Positions 52,663-62,311 of a stretch of 64,000 nt of DNA are shown here, one piece after another (positions within the stretch are counted from its first letter, which is position 1; every line of letters starts with the position of its first letter). Source of the stretch: an uncultured Bacteroidota bacterium. GTDB taxonomy: Bacteria > Bacteroidota > Bacteroidia > Bacteroidales > P3. The position numbers and the translations under genes are program-made. A model generated the notes under the pieces. That model did no database searches. It was given only the letters and a program-made list of their open reading frames with translations, and was not told where the DNA came from. The stretch is taken from positions 33,601 to 97,600 of the forward strand of contig CACYJU010000008.1 in assembly GCA_902774845.1 (NCBI GenBank). Reading direction: 5' to 3'.

Positions 52663-55293
52663 ATGAAGAACAGAATATTTATCTTGGCAATGCTTCTGTG
52701 CTGCACCTTTGCTGCTACGGCACAGAACTACAACCTGCGCATACACAAGAACGGTGAGGTGCAGAACCAGTGGAACACTTCGACCATCTCGAACATTGGA
52801 TTGAACAACGGCGTGGCGACCTTCACCATCAACGGAAGCGACATCCAGAAGAGCTTCTCGGATATCGACAGCATCACCTTCTATAACATCAACGGAGGCA
52901 ACCCGGGCGGCGGCGACATAGACGACCCCGACACCATACCGACTCACGACACCACTACGGTTGACCCGGTGAACGGCATACACATCACCTGGAACAACGG
53001 CGCAGCACCCACCATCGTGAACGGCTATGCCGACCAGGGGCTCAGCATCAGCGCCAACGGCGAGATAGTGACGGTGAACGCAGCCACAGGGCTGGACGAC
53101 CTGACCTACGTGCTGGACGGCCGCTCGGTGGACGGAAGCCTCGTTATCAATACCGACAAGAGCTTGATACTCTACCTCGACGGCCTGCATCTGCACAGCG
53201 CCTCAGGGCCAGCCATACGTGTGGTGGACGACCACAGGGCGACGCTGCATCTGGCCACAGGCACGAGCAACTTCATAAGCGACACGACCAACATCACCGC
53301 CACCGAACACAAGGCAGCCTTGCAGAGTCAGGGCAAGATTGAGATACAGGGCGACGGAAGCCTGACGGTGAAGGGTTACACCAAACACGCGATACAGAGC
53401 AGCGGCAAGACCATCATAATGAACGGAACGGTGAACGTCTATGGACAATCGACCACGGGCGACGCCATGAACGTGGATGACTTCGTGATGCAGGACGGCT
53501 CGCTGACCATCAACAGCGTGGGTGATGGCATCGACGGCGACCAAGGACACATACAGGTGAGCGGCGGCACAATCAACATCACCTGCACCTCGGCCGGAGT
53601 GAAAGGCATGGGTTGCGACAGCACGATAAACATCGGAGGCGGCAACATCACCATCAACATGAGCGGAGCCGACTCGAAAGGCATAAGCGGTAACAGCAAC
53701 GTCTATATCACCGACGGAACCGTGAACGTCACCGTGAGCGGCAACCAGTCGAAAGGCATCAAGGCCGACGGCGGCATGTCGATAACGGGCGGCCAGGTGA
53801 CGGTGAACGCCAACGGCACATACGTCGTCAGTTCGGGCGATATATCGTACTGCACGGGAATGAAAGCTGACGGCAACGTGGTAATAGGCGGCGGCACAGT
53901 CAACGTGACCTGCTCGACCAGCAACGCGGGCGGCAAGTGCATCTCGGCAGACAGAAACGTTACGATAAACGGCGGCACCATCACCCTCTCGGCACTCGGC
54001 ACCAGCGGCACCTACACCGCGACATCGGGCACCAAGAGCTACACCACCGTAGGCATCAAGAGCAACGCCAACGTGACCGTCAACGGCGGCAACGTCACGA
54101 TGACCGTAGGCGGCAAGGGTATCTCGGTTGATACCAACTTCATCATGAACGGCGGCGATGTGCATATCACCACCTCGGGAGCCGGCGCCGTAACCTCGGG
54201 CAGCGGCACCTCGGCAACCGACGGATACTGCTCGGCCGGAGTTTCGACCGACGGCAACGTATATATATATGGTGGAACCATCAACTGCACCAGCACGGGC
54301 AAGGGCGGTCGCGGATTCAAGGTTGACGGCACCTTCAATGTGGGCACCGTGGGCGGCAACGACGACCTGACGCATGTGTATGCCAAGACCTCGGGTGCAC
54401 CGGTGAACACGAGCTCGAGCGGCGGCGGCATGCCTGGCGGCGGAAGTTCGAGCGACTACTGGAAAGGGCTGCCGAAGGGCATCAAGGTGACCGGCTCGAT
54501 ACATATCAACAGCGGCCACGTGAACGCTTTCTGCGCCCAGACAAGCGGTGACGCCACAGGTGAGGGCATCGAGAGCAAAGACTCAATCATCATCAACGGC
54601 GGTTATGTCGAGTCGAACTCATACGACGACGCCATAAACGCATCGAACTACATACAGATAAACGGTGGCTACATCTGGGCTTACGCACGCGGCAACGACG
54701 CCATCGACTGCAACGGAGCTGAGAACAGCGGAGGCGGCGGATGGGGCGGCTCGTCGAACTCGGTGCGCACCATCGAGATCACTGGCGGCACCGTCATAGC
54801 CAGCGGCACGGAAGTGGGAGTTGACGACTGTGGCGACCGCGGCGGATACATCTCGGCCACCAACTGCACCTTTGTGCTCATAGGCGGCAACATGGGCGTC
54901 ACAGAAGCCACACCTCAGCTGACGGGACAGAAGCTGCTGAACATCAGCGGCAGCTCGTCAGGCGGCGGATATCCCGGTGGCGGCGGAACGTCGGGCGGAC
55001 TCTCCACAGCTCAAAGTGGATTCACCATAAAGAACAGCAGCGGAACGGAGATCATGACCTTCAAGTGGCCCACCGTCTCGACCGGACAGAGCGGCTTTGA
55101 GGACACCACCGCAGGCGCCAAACCAGGCCCCGGAAGCAGCAGCAGCGGAATCTATGTGAGTACCCCGCAGGTGCAGACGGGCAGCTACACCGTCTATAAG
55201 TCGCCCACCATCACGGGCGGCACCAGCTGGCACGGCCTCTACACGGGTGCTACCTCGACCGGCGGCACGACCTCAACGGTTTCGGCACAATAG
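52663..55293 (+). CDS. Cthe_2159-type beta-helix carbohydrate-binding protein
   Basis: 876 residues from ATG 52663, chosen for the signal peptide MKNRIFILAMLLCCTFAATA. After an N-terminal domain like that of the preceding protein (TSTISNIGLNNGVATFTING) come about 20 turns of a parallel beta-helix, each with GGTxxI or GGxV steps: HIQVSGGTINITCTSAGVKG, VTVNGGNVTMTVGGKGIS. This repeat type defines the Cthe_2159 family, whose founder binds polygalacturonate with calcium. Gly/Ser-rich linkers (SSSGGGMPGGGSSS) divide the end. Likely a surface polysaccharide-binding protein. Confidence 0.88.
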   Translation: MKNRIFILAMLLCCTFAATAQNYNLRIHKNGEVQNQWNTSTISNIGLNNGVATFTINGSDIQKSFSDIDSITFYNINGGNPGGGDIDDPDTIPTHDTTTVDPVNGIHITWNNGAAPTIVNGYADQGLSISANGEIVTVNAATGLDDLTYVLDGRSVDGSLVINTDKSLILYLDGLHLHSASGPAIRVVDDHRATLHLATGTSNFISDTTNITATEHKAALQSQGKIEIQGDGSLTVKGYTKHAIQSSGKTIIMNGTVNVYGQSTTGDAMNVDDFVMQDGSLTINSVGDGIDGDQGHIQVSGGTINITCTSAGVKGMGCDSTINIGGGNITINMSGADSKGISGNSNVYITDGTVNVTVSGNQSKGIKADGGMSITGGQVTVNANGTYVVSSGDISYCTGMKADGNVVIGGGTVNVTCSTSNAGGKCISADRNVTINGGTITLSALGTSGTYTATSGTKSYTTVGIKSNANVTVNGGNVTMTVGGKGISVDTNFIMNGGDVHITTSGAGAVTSGSGTSATDGYCSAGVSTDGNVYIYGGTINCTSTGKGGRGFKVDGTFNVGTVGGNDDLTHVYAKTSGAPVNTSSSGGGMPGGGSSSDYWKGLPKGIKVTGSIHINSGHVNAFCAQTSGDATGEGIESKDSIIINGGYVESNSYDDAINASNYIQINGGYIWAYARGNDAIDCNGAENSGGGGWGGSSNSVRTIEITGGTVIASGTEVGVDDCGDRGGYISATNCTFVLIGGNMGVTEATPQLTGQKLLNISGSSSGGGYPGGGGTSGGLSTAQSGFTIKNSSGTEIMTFKWPTVSTGQSGFEDTTAGAKPGPGSSSSGIYVSTPQVQTGSYTVYKSPTITGGTSWHGLYTGATSTGGTTSTVSAQ

Positions 55294-55316
55294 AAGAAGG
55301 TTTATCATGTTATAAC

Positions 55317-55361
55317 AAAAGCGATTAGTGAGCAAAAAGAACTTTCCCACTAATCGCTTTT
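55317..55361 (+). terminator. Strong hairpin between the beta-helix gene and the next
   Basis: Perfect 14-bp stem, AAAAGCGATTAGTG and complement, 17-nt loop, followed by ATTTTT. It would act as a terminator or attenuator inside the locus, lowering downstream expression. Confidence 0.82.
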
Positions 55362-55381
55362 ATTTTTCAAAACGAGGATCT

Positions 55382-56086
55382 ATGAAAAAACTGACAACAC
55401 TCATAGCCATCTGCATCACGATGCTCGCAGTCGCCTCTTGCCAGAAAGAGGGCGAAGGCGGCACGGGGACGATACAAGGGAAGGTGTTCAAGGTGAACCA
55501 CCCCGACGACGACTACAACCTGAGCTGCGACACGATGCCGGCGGCGAAAGAGGATGTGTTTATCGTCTATGGCGATGACATAGTGTATGGCGACGACACC
55601 GAAGCGGGAAGCGACGGCACCTACCGTTTCAAATACCTCCAGCCGGGCGAATACACTATATTCGCCTACAGCGAGCTGGCCACAGGAGAGAAGATTGCGG
55701 AGACGAAAACGGTAACCCTCAAACGTGGCGAGACGCTCGACGTTGACGACATATACATCCATCGGGGGAAAGCCTACGGCACCTCGATGATAAGGGGGAA
55801 GATACGCGCCACCTACTTCGACAAGAACGGCGAGATAGTGACGGCTGACGCCTACGAGCAGCGGGTGTATATCAAACGGCTGGACGAGAGCTACCACTTC
55901 GACGACACCCGTGTGGGCGAGAGCGGCTACTACTACTTCCAGAAACTACTGCCCTCGACATACGTCATCTACACCTTCGGCCAAAACGCCGACGAGGTGC
56001 CGGTGATGGCGAGCGACACAGTTACTGTCGATGAGGCAGGAAAGATATACGACGCCGAAACACTTCTTATAAGACTTAAGGCGTAA
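55382..56086 (+). CDS. Lipoprotein with two carboxypeptidase-regulatory-like domains
   Basis: 234 residues from ATG 55382 (the open frame reaches into the terminator upstream). Lipobox with Cys22 (LAVASC). Two beta-sandwich domains of the CarboxypepD_reg/SdrD-B style: GTIQGKVFKVN to SDGTYRFKYLQPGEYTIFAY, and MIRGKIRATYFDKNGE to ESGYYYFQKLLPSTYVIYTF. Such domains serve as binding or spacer modules. Second transcript segment of the surface locus. Confidence 0.82.
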   Translation: MKKLTTLIAICITMLAVASCQKEGEGGTGTIQGKVFKVNHPDDDYNLSCDTMPAAKEDVFIVYGDDIVYGDDTEAGSDGTYRFKYLQPGEYTIFAYSELATGEKIAETKTVTLKRGETLDVDDIYIHRGKAYGTSMIRGKIRATYFDKNGEIVTADAYEQRVYIKRLDESYHFDDTRVGESGYYYFQKLLPSTYVIYTFGQNADEVPVMASDTVTVDEAGKIYDAETLLIRLKA

Positions 56087-56134
56087 AAGTGGTGCGTGCC
56101 CGCACAGGGCGATTATAAATTTTGAATCAAAACT

Positions 56135-56551
56135 ATGAAAAGATTTTTGTTATTGGCAATCCTGCTACTCACTTGCGCCACTATGGTTTTTGCACAACAA
56201 CCTGGTGGCAAGCGCGAGAAAAAGAAAAACATGGTGGTGAAAGAGTGGAACCTGAAGGCGGGTTCCAAGACTCCTTTCCTCGACAACGTGGTCACCTTCG
56301 ACGACCAAGGGCGCAAGGTGGAGGAGATAGAATACGCCTCATACGGACAGAAATACCGCATCGTATATGAATACGACGGCAACTCGACCAAATGTGCGCG
56401 TGAGATTGAATACAACGACAAGAACAAAGTGGTGTCGGTGAAGAAATTCGAGTACAACCCCGACGGCACCAAAGCCAAACAATATACCTACCTGCCTAAC
56501 GGAACACTGAAAAACACCAAGATATACGAGAGGATATATAGGGAGAATTGA
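56135..56551 (+). CDS. Small secreted YD/RHS-like protein
   Basis: 138 residues: signal peptide (MKRFLLLAILLLTCATMVFA), a basic linker (QQPGGKREKKKNMVV), then strand repeats VVTFDDQGRKVEEIEYASYG, REIEYNDKNKVVSVKKFEYN, PNGTLKNTKIYERIY. Probably sits in the envelope; no known activity. Followed by a 40-bp run of GTTGATAGTTGAGA repeats. Confidence 0.75.
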   Translation: MKRFLLLAILLLTCATMVFAQQPGGKREKKKNMVVKEWNLKAGSKTPFLDNVVTFDDQGRKVEEIEYASYGQKYRIVYEYDGNSTKCAREIEYNDKNKVVSVKKFEYNPDGTKAKQYTYLPNGTLKNTKIYERIYREN

Positions 56552-56590
56552 TAGTTGAGAGTTGAAAGTTGATAGTTGAGAGTTTTAATC
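56552..56590. repeat. GTTGATAGTTGAGA repeats
   Basis: Drifting units TTGATAGTTGAGAG, TTGAAAG, TTGATAGTTGAGAG just before the VTC-type gene. Confidence 0.7.
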
Positions 56591-56609
56591 TTTAAGTTCA
56601 AAGTTTAGT

Positions 56610-57380
56610 TTGGAGCAGTATAACCACATATTGGACACGATGGCGCCCATCACCTTGAAGGAGATGAAGGCGGTGAGGCTTATGAACCGTGTGGACGACA
56701 AATATCTGCTCAACCGCGGGCAACTGATGGAGCTGCTTGAACGCATAGCGCCCAACTACTACGTGCAACGTATCGACGGCGAGGCGCTGGCACCATACCA
56801 CACCCTCTACTTCGACACCGACGAGCTGGCGATGTACACCGCCCACCACAACCGGAAGCTCAACCGCCAGAAACTGAGGGTGCGCTGCTACCGTAGCAAC
56901 CAGACAACATTCTTCGAGATAAAAAACAAAAACAACAAAGGCAAGACCAACAAAATACGCATACCGATAGCGACGGAGTTGTTCGACAAGTGCCTCTCGG
57001 TGGCGGAGGTGAGGGAGTTTCTGCAGAAGGAGAGCCCCTACCCTATCGACTCGCTGAGAAATCAGCTGGAGAACTCGTTCCGGCGCATCACTCTTGTCGA
57101 CAAAGGGATGCACGAACGGGTGACGATAGACAGCGAGATACGATTTCAAAACCACACGAGCGGCATCGACTACGACCTCTCGCCGCTGGTGGTGATGGAG
57201 GTGAAACGCGAAGTAGGAGGACCTTCGACAGCCATCGACCGCGCCTTGATGGATATGAGGATCCACCCGAAACGGATGAGCAAATACTGCATAGGGACAG
57301 CGCTGACCGCACCGAACGCGAAAATAAACCGATTCAAGGACAAACTGAGGTATATTGAGAGGGTTGTAAGTGGTCAGTAG
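56610..57380 (+). CDS. VTC/polyphosphate polymerase-type tunnel enzyme
   Basis: 256 residues of the VTC fold, a triphosphate tunnel metalloenzyme that in yeast Vtc4 makes polyphosphate from ATP. Visible tunnel residues: Asp29-Asp30-Lys31 in RVDDKYLLN, LRVRCYRS, EIKNKNNKGKTNKIR (Glu103, Lys105), ERVTIDSEIRF, VVMEVKRE and MSKYCIG. The start at 56610 is TTG; ATG at 56640 is an alternative. The next gene encodes a DUF4956 membrane protein, the usual partner. The product could be polyphosphate or another nucleotide-derived polymer; this cannot be settled from sequence. Confidence 0.87.
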   Translation: MEQYNHILDTMAPITLKEMKAVRLMNRVDDKYLLNRGQLMELLERIAPNYYVQRIDGEALAPYHTLYFDTDELAMYTAHHNRKLNRQKLRVRCYRSNQTTFFEIKNKNNKGKTNKIRIPIATELFDKCLSVAEVREFLQKESPYPIDSLRNQLENSFRRITLVDKGMHERVTIDSEIRFQNHTSGIDYDLSPLVVMEVKREVGGPSTAIDRALMDMRIHPKRMSKYCIGTALTAPNAKINRFKDKLRYIERVVSGQ

Positions 57381-57432
57381 TCACTTTCTGGTAACATATA
57401 AACATTAAACATATCAACATTTTAAATAAATC

Positions 57433-58242
57433 ATGAAACTCTTACAAGCTTACATGGGAACGCCGTTGGCGGACACCACTCCGATGGGACAGGAATTGCT
57501 GGACGAGACACTCAGCACACAAGCATCGTACGCCACTGACACAATAATAAGCAGCCAATTCGGCGAAGAACAGCCCGTTATGGACTTTTTGGGCATACCC
57601 GTATTCGACGGTCCTGGTTTGATACACCTGCTTGCACTCTTTGCATTCAACCTGCTGGTTTGCTGGATAATAGTGCATTTCTTCTACTATAAGAAAAGTC
57701 GCCGCAAAGACTACTACTTCACCTACATGCTGTTCAGCGTCACGATATTCGCGCTACTGTTCATGCTCAAGAACCTCTCCATCGAGATTGGTTTCGGACT
57801 TGGTTTGTTCGCCATCTTCGGATTGCTGCGATACAGGACTGACGCTGTGCCCATCCGTGAGATGACCTACCTGTTCGTCATCATCGGCATTTCCATCATC
57901 AACGGCTTCGGCATGGCGGCGAGCAGCTATGTGGCACTCATAGCCACCAACGTGCTAGTAGTGTTGATGACCTGGGTGATGGAATCGGGAATCGGAAAGA
58001 ACAGCAAGAACACCCAGGCGACCAAGATGATACTCTACGAGAAGATAGACCTCATAAAACCCGACCGCTACGACGAGATGCTGGCCGACCTGCGTGAACG
58101 CACAGGCCTCGATATAGTGAAAGCCGAAGTGGGATATATCAACTTCCTGAAAGACACCGCATATATCAAAGTATTCTACCATCCCGCAAACGGAAAAGGC
58201 AACAGCATCGACATGATGACAAAATACAAGGGAACGGTGTGA
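57433..58242 (+). CDS. DUF4956 membrane protein
   Basis: 269 residues. Four membrane helices between about 55 and 185 with the family motif GLGLFAIFGLLRYRTDAVPI followed by REMTYLFVIIG, then a soluble ferredoxin-like C-terminal domain (LIKPDRYDEMLADLRERTGL). DUF4956 proteins are genetic neighbours of VTC-type enzymes and CotH kinases across Firmicutes and Bacteroidota. A transport or anchoring role for the VTC product is inferred from neighbourhood only. Confidence 0.9.
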   Translation: MKLLQAYMGTPLADTTPMGQELLDETLSTQASYATDTIISSQFGEEQPVMDFLGIPVFDGPGLIHLLALFAFNLLVCWIIVHFFYYKKSRRKDYYFTYMLFSVTIFALLFMLKNLSIEIGFGLGLFAIFGLLRYRTDAVPIREMTYLFVIIGISIINGFGMAASSYVALIATNVLVVLMTWVMESGIGKNSKNTQATKMILYEKIDLIKPDRYDEMLADLRERTGLDIVKAEVGYINFLKDTAYIKVFYHPANGKGNSIDMMTKYKGTV

Positions 58243-58282
58243 GGATTGCTTGATTGCTTGAATGCTTGAATGCTTGATTGAG
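58243..58282. repeat. TGCTTGA repeats in the DUF4956/DUF2490 junction
   Basis: GATTGCTTGATTGCTTGAAT and similar units fill the 44-bp junction; same family as 26405 and alaS. Confidence 0.85.
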
Positions 58283-58286
58283 AAAC

Positions 58287-58997
58287 ATGAGAGGTTGGCT
58301 TTGTAGTTTTTCTGGCTTACCGGCGCTTTGTGCCTTGGTTCTGTTTCCTCGGCTTGCTGAGGCGCAGAACTACGATTTTGGTACAGAGTGGGAGGCGGAA
58401 TACACACGAGCCATAGTGAAGGGGACAGAGATATCCATAGGCGAAGAACTGCGGTTCAAGCAGATGAGCACACGGTTCACAAAGACGGAGACGACATTGG
58501 GGCTCAGCCAATCGTTGTGGAGGAAAAGCTTGAAACAACATGGGGTGAAGCTAAGACTCGGCGTGAGCTACGCCTTCATCTACCGATACAACTCGAAACA
58601 TTACTACGAAGATCAGCATCGTCTCAACGCCAATGTGAGCGTCACCAAGAAGTTCGGCGACTGGGCGATAGGTTACCGCATGCGCTATCAGACGACTTTC
58701 CGCAACGAGCGTATAGGCGACTACAAGTACAACCCCCAGATGTATCTGCGGAACCGCATCGGAGTGAGCTACACCTTCCCCAACCACCCGTGGAAGCTGT
58801 CGCTGTCGGAAGAGTGTTTCCTGCGGCTCAACCACCCGTCGCGGAAGATTGTCGACGAGCTGCGCTCGGTGGCGTCGGCATCATACCAGATTGACCGCCA
58901 CAACAGCGTCAGCATCCAGCTGAAAGCCGCCATAGAGGTGCAAGTGAAGAATCCCGACCGATACTTCGCCCTCGGCTTCGCATACGAATTTGACTAG
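58287..58997 (+). CDS. DUF2490 outer-membrane barrel protein
   Basis: 236 residues from ATG 58287; a TTG three codons earlier lies in the repeat. Signal peptide ends LAEAQ. The barrel has TEWEAEYTRAIVKGTEISIG, RLGVSYAFIYRYNSK, WAIGYRMRYQTTF and a final YFALGFAYEFD with a C-terminal aromatic. DUF2490 barrels are frequent neighbours of VTC/DUF4956 pairs in Bacteroidota. Possibly the outer-membrane component of the locus. Confidence 0.85.
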   Translation: MRGWLCSFSGLPALCALVLFPRLAEAQNYDFGTEWEAEYTRAIVKGTEISIGEELRFKQMSTRFTKTETTLGLSQSLWRKSLKQHGVKLRLGVSYAFIYRYNSKHYYEDQHRLNANVSVTKKFGDWAIGYRMRYQTTFRNERIGDYKYNPQMYLRNRIGVSYTFPNHPWKLSLSEECFLRLNHPSRKIVDELRSVASASYQIDRHNSVSIQLKAAIEVQVKNPDRYFALGFAYEFD

Positions 58998-59176
58998 TTT
59001 TCGTGATTAGGCCCACTTTGTTTAACTCCGGCAAGCGGGGGTTATGTTATATTTGCTCTTGCACAACATTTGCCTCCTCGGAGTCAATGTTGGCTTCTGC
59101 TCAGCAATAAAAACGGTTTTTTATTGTGTTCGCTCTGGCACAACATGAAACTTTATACAATATATTTACGTAAAAG

Positions 59177-59184
59177 TAGTTTTG
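59177..59184 (+). promoter_or_regulatory. Minus 7 box for queA
   Basis: TAGTTTTG, 29 bp before the queA ATG; a weak TTTA lies about 20 nt further upstream. An AAGGAG ribosome site (59206-59211) is present. Confidence 0.5.
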
Positions 59185-59212
59185 TATAAAAACAAACAAA
59201 CAGAACAAGGAG

Positions 59213-60271
59213 ATGAAGCTATCGCAATTCCGCTATTCCATGCCGAAAGACATGATGGCGTTGAGACCGACAAAATACCGCGATGAATCGCGTATGATGG
59301 TGGTACACCGTCAAACAGGTGAAATCGAACACCGCATATTTAAGGATATAGTAGAATATTTCGAGCCGAAAGACGTCATCGTAGCCAACAACACCAAGGT
59401 GATGCCCGCTCTGCTGAAAGGCGAGAAAGAGAAGACCGGCGCCAGCATCACCGTCTTCCTCCTCCGCGAGCTGAACCAGGAAACCCGCCTCTGGGACGTC
59501 ATCGTCGATCCGGCCAGGAAAATACGTATAGGAAACAAACTCTATTTCGGTACCGGCGACGAGCTCGTAGCCGAAGTAATAGACAACACCACCTCTCGCG
59601 GCCGCACCGTCCGCTTCCTCTATGAGGGTAGCCACGAGGAATTCATGGCTCTCGTCAAACGTATCGGAACCACACCGCTTCCAGAAGAACTACGCCGTCT
59701 GCGCGACGTCGAAAAAGAAGATGCTGAACGCTATCAGACCTTCTACGCCAAGGTAGAGGGCGCAATGGCAGCTCCCTCCGCTGGATTCCACTTCAGCCGC
59801 GAGCTCCTCAAACGTCTCGAACTCAACGACGTCATCTGGACAGAACTCACACTCCATGCCGGCATCGGAAACTTTAAACCCATCGAGGTAGAAGACCTAT
59901 CCAAACACCGTATGGACGCAGAAGAGATGCATCTCACACAGGAGACCTGCGACATCGTCAACGCAGCTGTCGAACGAGGCAGCCACATTTGCGCCGTCGG
60001 AGTAACCTCCATGAAAGCGCTGGAGAGCGCCGTCACCATCCCGGGTAAGATCTGCCCCTACGATGGCTGGAGCAACAAATTCATCTTCCCACCCTACAAC
60101 TTCACCATCGCCGACCGCTTCATCACGGGATTCCATCCCTCAATGTCCTCAATGTTCATCCTCGCCTCCACCTTCGGCGGTCCCGAACTCATCATGCGTG
60201 CCTACCAGATGGCCATCAAGGAGAAATACCGTTTCGGACTCTACGGAGACGCTATGTTCATCACCGACTGA
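59213..60271 (+). CDS. queA: S-adenosylmethionine:tRNA ribosyltransferase-isomerase
   Basis: Builds epoxyqueuosine on preQ1-tRNA using the ribose of SAM. 352 residues with [63 protein letters not shown] and TNSS-like [11 protein letters not shown]. Acts after Tgt (39922). Followed 2 bp later by a DUF2147 gene. Confidence 0.97.
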   Translation: MKLSQFRYSMPKDMMALRPTKYRDESRMMVVHRQTGEIEHRIFKDIVEYFEPKDVIVANNTKVMPALLKGEKEKTGASITVFLLRELNQETRLWDVIVDPARKIRIGNKLYFGTGDELVAEVIDNTTSRGRTVRFLYEGSHEEFMALVKRIGTTPLPEELRRLRDVEKEDAERYQTFYAKVEGAMAAPSAGFHFSRELLKRLELNDVIWTELTLHAGIGNFKPIEVEDLSKHRMDAEEMHLTQETCDIVNAAVERGSHICAVGVTSMKALESAVTIPGKICPYDGWSNKFIFPPYNFTIADRFITGFHPSMSSMFILASTFGGPELIMRAYQMAIKEKYRFGLYGDAMFITD

Positions 60272-60273
60272 TT

Positions 60274-60744
60274 ATGAGAAAGTTCACCATATTCCTCTTT
60301 TGCGTTGCCGCTCTGTTCCTCTTCCCGATTTCTCCCCTGCAGGCTCAAAACAAACTCAACGACGCCCCCGACAACATCGTAGGCCTCTACGAAGCCTGGC
60401 AGAACCACGACCACTTCAAGGCACAGATAACCAAGCAAGCCGACGGGACATACAAAGGCCAGGTGGTATGGGCGGAGAAAGACCGCGACAAGAACGGAAA
60501 CAAACGTCTGGATCACAAGAACCCCGACAAGTCACTCCGTCACCTCCCCCTCGACCAAGCTGTCCTCTTCTCAGGCCTCAAATACGACCACGAAAAGCAT
60601 GAGTGGAACGGCACCAAAGTATACGACCCACAACGAGGAGTACGCGCCAATATGGATGCCCACTTCCTCGATGACGGCCGACTCCGCATCAGGGGCACCT
60701 TCATGAAATTCTCGGAGAAGGTACACTGGAAGAAACTGAAGTAA
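60274..60744 (+). CDS. Secreted DUF2147 protein
   Basis: 156 residues: signal peptide (MRKFTIFLFCVAALFLFPIS), then the DUF2147 pattern of a small eight-strand beta-barrel: NIVGLYEAWQ (usually GxW), YKGQVVWAEKDRDKNGNKRL, AVLFSGLKYD, and RLRIRGTF. Ligand unknown. In an operon-like row queA to the FKBP gene, spacings 2-31 bp. Confidence 0.88.
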   Translation: MRKFTIFLFCVAALFLFPISPLQAQNKLNDAPDNIVGLYEAWQNHDHFKAQITKQADGTYKGQVVWAEKDRDKNGNKRLDHKNPDKSLRHLPLDQAVLFSGLKYDHEKHEWNGTKVYDPQRGVRANMDAHFLDDGRLRIRGTFMKFSEKVHWKKLK

Positions 60745-60775
60745 CCTCCCATCCACTACAGCAACAGCGGGCGCC

Positions 60776-61798
60776 ATGATTGACTTCGACAAAAGCAACC
60801 TGACTATATTCAAGTCGCTGATAAGCGATGCCAAGAAGATTGTCCTCATCTCGCACACCAACCCAGACGGCGACGCCATCGGCTCGCTGCTGGCATCCAA
60901 GCGAGTTGTCGAAGCCCACACCTCAGCCCCCCTCTCCTGCATCCTACCCTCTCCCCTCCCCGACCTCTTCGCGTTCCTTCCAGGATATAATCAAATCATC
61001 ACCGACAACCAGGACCACACGAGGTGCGAACAGGCGCTACTCGAGGCCGACCTCATCATCGCACTCGATCTTAACAACGCCCCCCGCGTAGACAACCTCG
61101 CACAGGCCCTCTCCGACTCGAAAGCCCACAAGGTGCTCATCGACCACCACCACTCGCCCGACACTAATCTTTTCCACCTTCTCTTCTCCATCCCGGAGTT
61201 CTCCTCCACCTGCGAACTCGCCTACTGGCTCTTCACCGCCATGTACGGCGACGACGCCATCGACCAGCCGACCGCACGATGCCTCTACAGCGGCATCTGC
61301 ACCGACACCGGTTTCTTCTCCTACAGCTGCGAATCGCCCACCGTTTTCGAAGCCGCCTCCCGTCTTGTCGCTCTCGACATCGACCCCGCCGGCATCCACG
61401 ACGAGATATCCAACTGTTTCAGCATCAACCGTATGGAATTTTACGGCTATGCCATAAGCAACCGGCTGAAGATACTCCACGACCTGCATGTGGCCTACTT
61501 CTACCTCTCTCTTGAGGACCAGCGAAAATTCGCTGTCGTGCCCTCCGATATGGAAGGACTGGTCAACTACACCCTCATGATGAAAGAGATAGAAGTGGGA
61601 GTCCTCATAAGAGAAGAGCCCAACCGAGTGAAAGTCTCCTTCCGCGCCAAGAAAGACTTCGACGTGAGCGACTTCGCCCACCGCCTCTTTGGTGGAGGCG
61701 GGCACACCAAAGCCGCCGGCGCTAACAGCACGCTACCCTTCGATCAGACCGTCGAGCTCATAGAACGAGAACTCACTTCAGCACTGACAACACATTGA
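60776..61798 (+). CDS. DHH/DHHA1 phosphoesterase, NrnA-like
   Basis: 340 residues. DHH motifs SHTNPDGDAIGSLLA, ALDLNNAPR, VLIDHHHSPD and SGICTDTGFFSY, then DHHA1 with FRAKKDFDVSD and LFGGGGHTKAAGA. NrnA-type enzymes degrade short RNAs and pAp in the cytoplasm. It ends 3 bp before the FKBP lipoprotein gene, an order also found next to gldI in gliding Bacteroidota. Confidence 0.93.
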   Translation: MIDFDKSNLTIFKSLISDAKKIVLISHTNPDGDAIGSLLASKRVVEAHTSAPLSCILPSPLPDLFAFLPGYNQIITDNQDHTRCEQALLEADLIIALDLNNAPRVDNLAQALSDSKAHKVLIDHHHSPDTNLFHLLFSIPEFSSTCELAYWLFTAMYGDDAIDQPTARCLYSGICTDTGFFSYSCESPTVFEAASRLVALDIDPAGIHDEISNCFSINRMEFYGYAISNRLKILHDLHVAYFYLSLEDQRKFAVVPSDMEGLVNYTLMMKEIEVGVLIREEPNRVKVSFRAKKDFDVSDFAHRLFGGGGHTKAAGANSTLPFDQTVELIERELTSALTTH

Positions 61799-61801
61799 TT
61801 C

Positions 61802-62311
61802 ATGAAAAACTGGCTCTACATACCGATCCTCTTCTGCACGCTGATTACCGTCGGATGCCATCGTCAGCCCCCTGTGGTCAGCGCTATCGACAACAACCCC
61901 GACCTCTCGCAGAACCTCGCCAACGCCAACCGTTTTATTGTCGAATCGGAAGAGACACAGATAAAGTCGTATGTCGAGCGCCGTCAATGGAACGTGACTC
62001 AGACACCTTCCGGCGTACGCATCCATGAATACCAACACGGTACAGGAGCTAAAATCGACTGGGAAGAGAAGATTACCGTCCAGTATAACATCTCCGACCT
62101 CTCTGGCAACGCCATCTACGGTCTCATGAACGACACCCTCACCGTTGGACACCGGCAGCCCACAGCGGGATTCGACGCCGCCATGCTGCAGCTCCATCAC
62201 GGTTCGAAAGCCCACATCGTCGTACCCTCCAACGAAGCCTACGGCATGATTGGCGACGGTGACCTCATAACCAACCGCAAAGTGATCGTCTACGATGTGA
62301 CGGTAGACTGA
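61802..62311 (+). CDS. FKBP-type peptidyl-prolyl isomerase lipoprotein, GldI-like
   Basis: 169 residues. Lipobox Cys19 (LITVGC). The C-terminal FKBP domain is recognisable (GAKIDWEEKITVQYNI, PTAGFDAAMLQLHHGSKAHI, VPSNEAYGM) but some active-site aromatics are substituted. By position behind the DHH gene and by type it resembles GldI, a gliding-motility lipoprotein; that role is only inferred. Confidence 0.85.
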   Translation: MKNWLYIPILFCTLITVGCHRQPPVVSAIDNNPDLSQNLANANRFIVESEETQIKSYVERRQWNVTQTPSGVRIHEYQHGTGAKIDWEEKITVQYNISDLSGNAIYGLMNDTLTVGHRQPTAGFDAAMLQLHHGSKAHIVVPSNEAYGMIGDGDLITNRKVIVYDVTVD

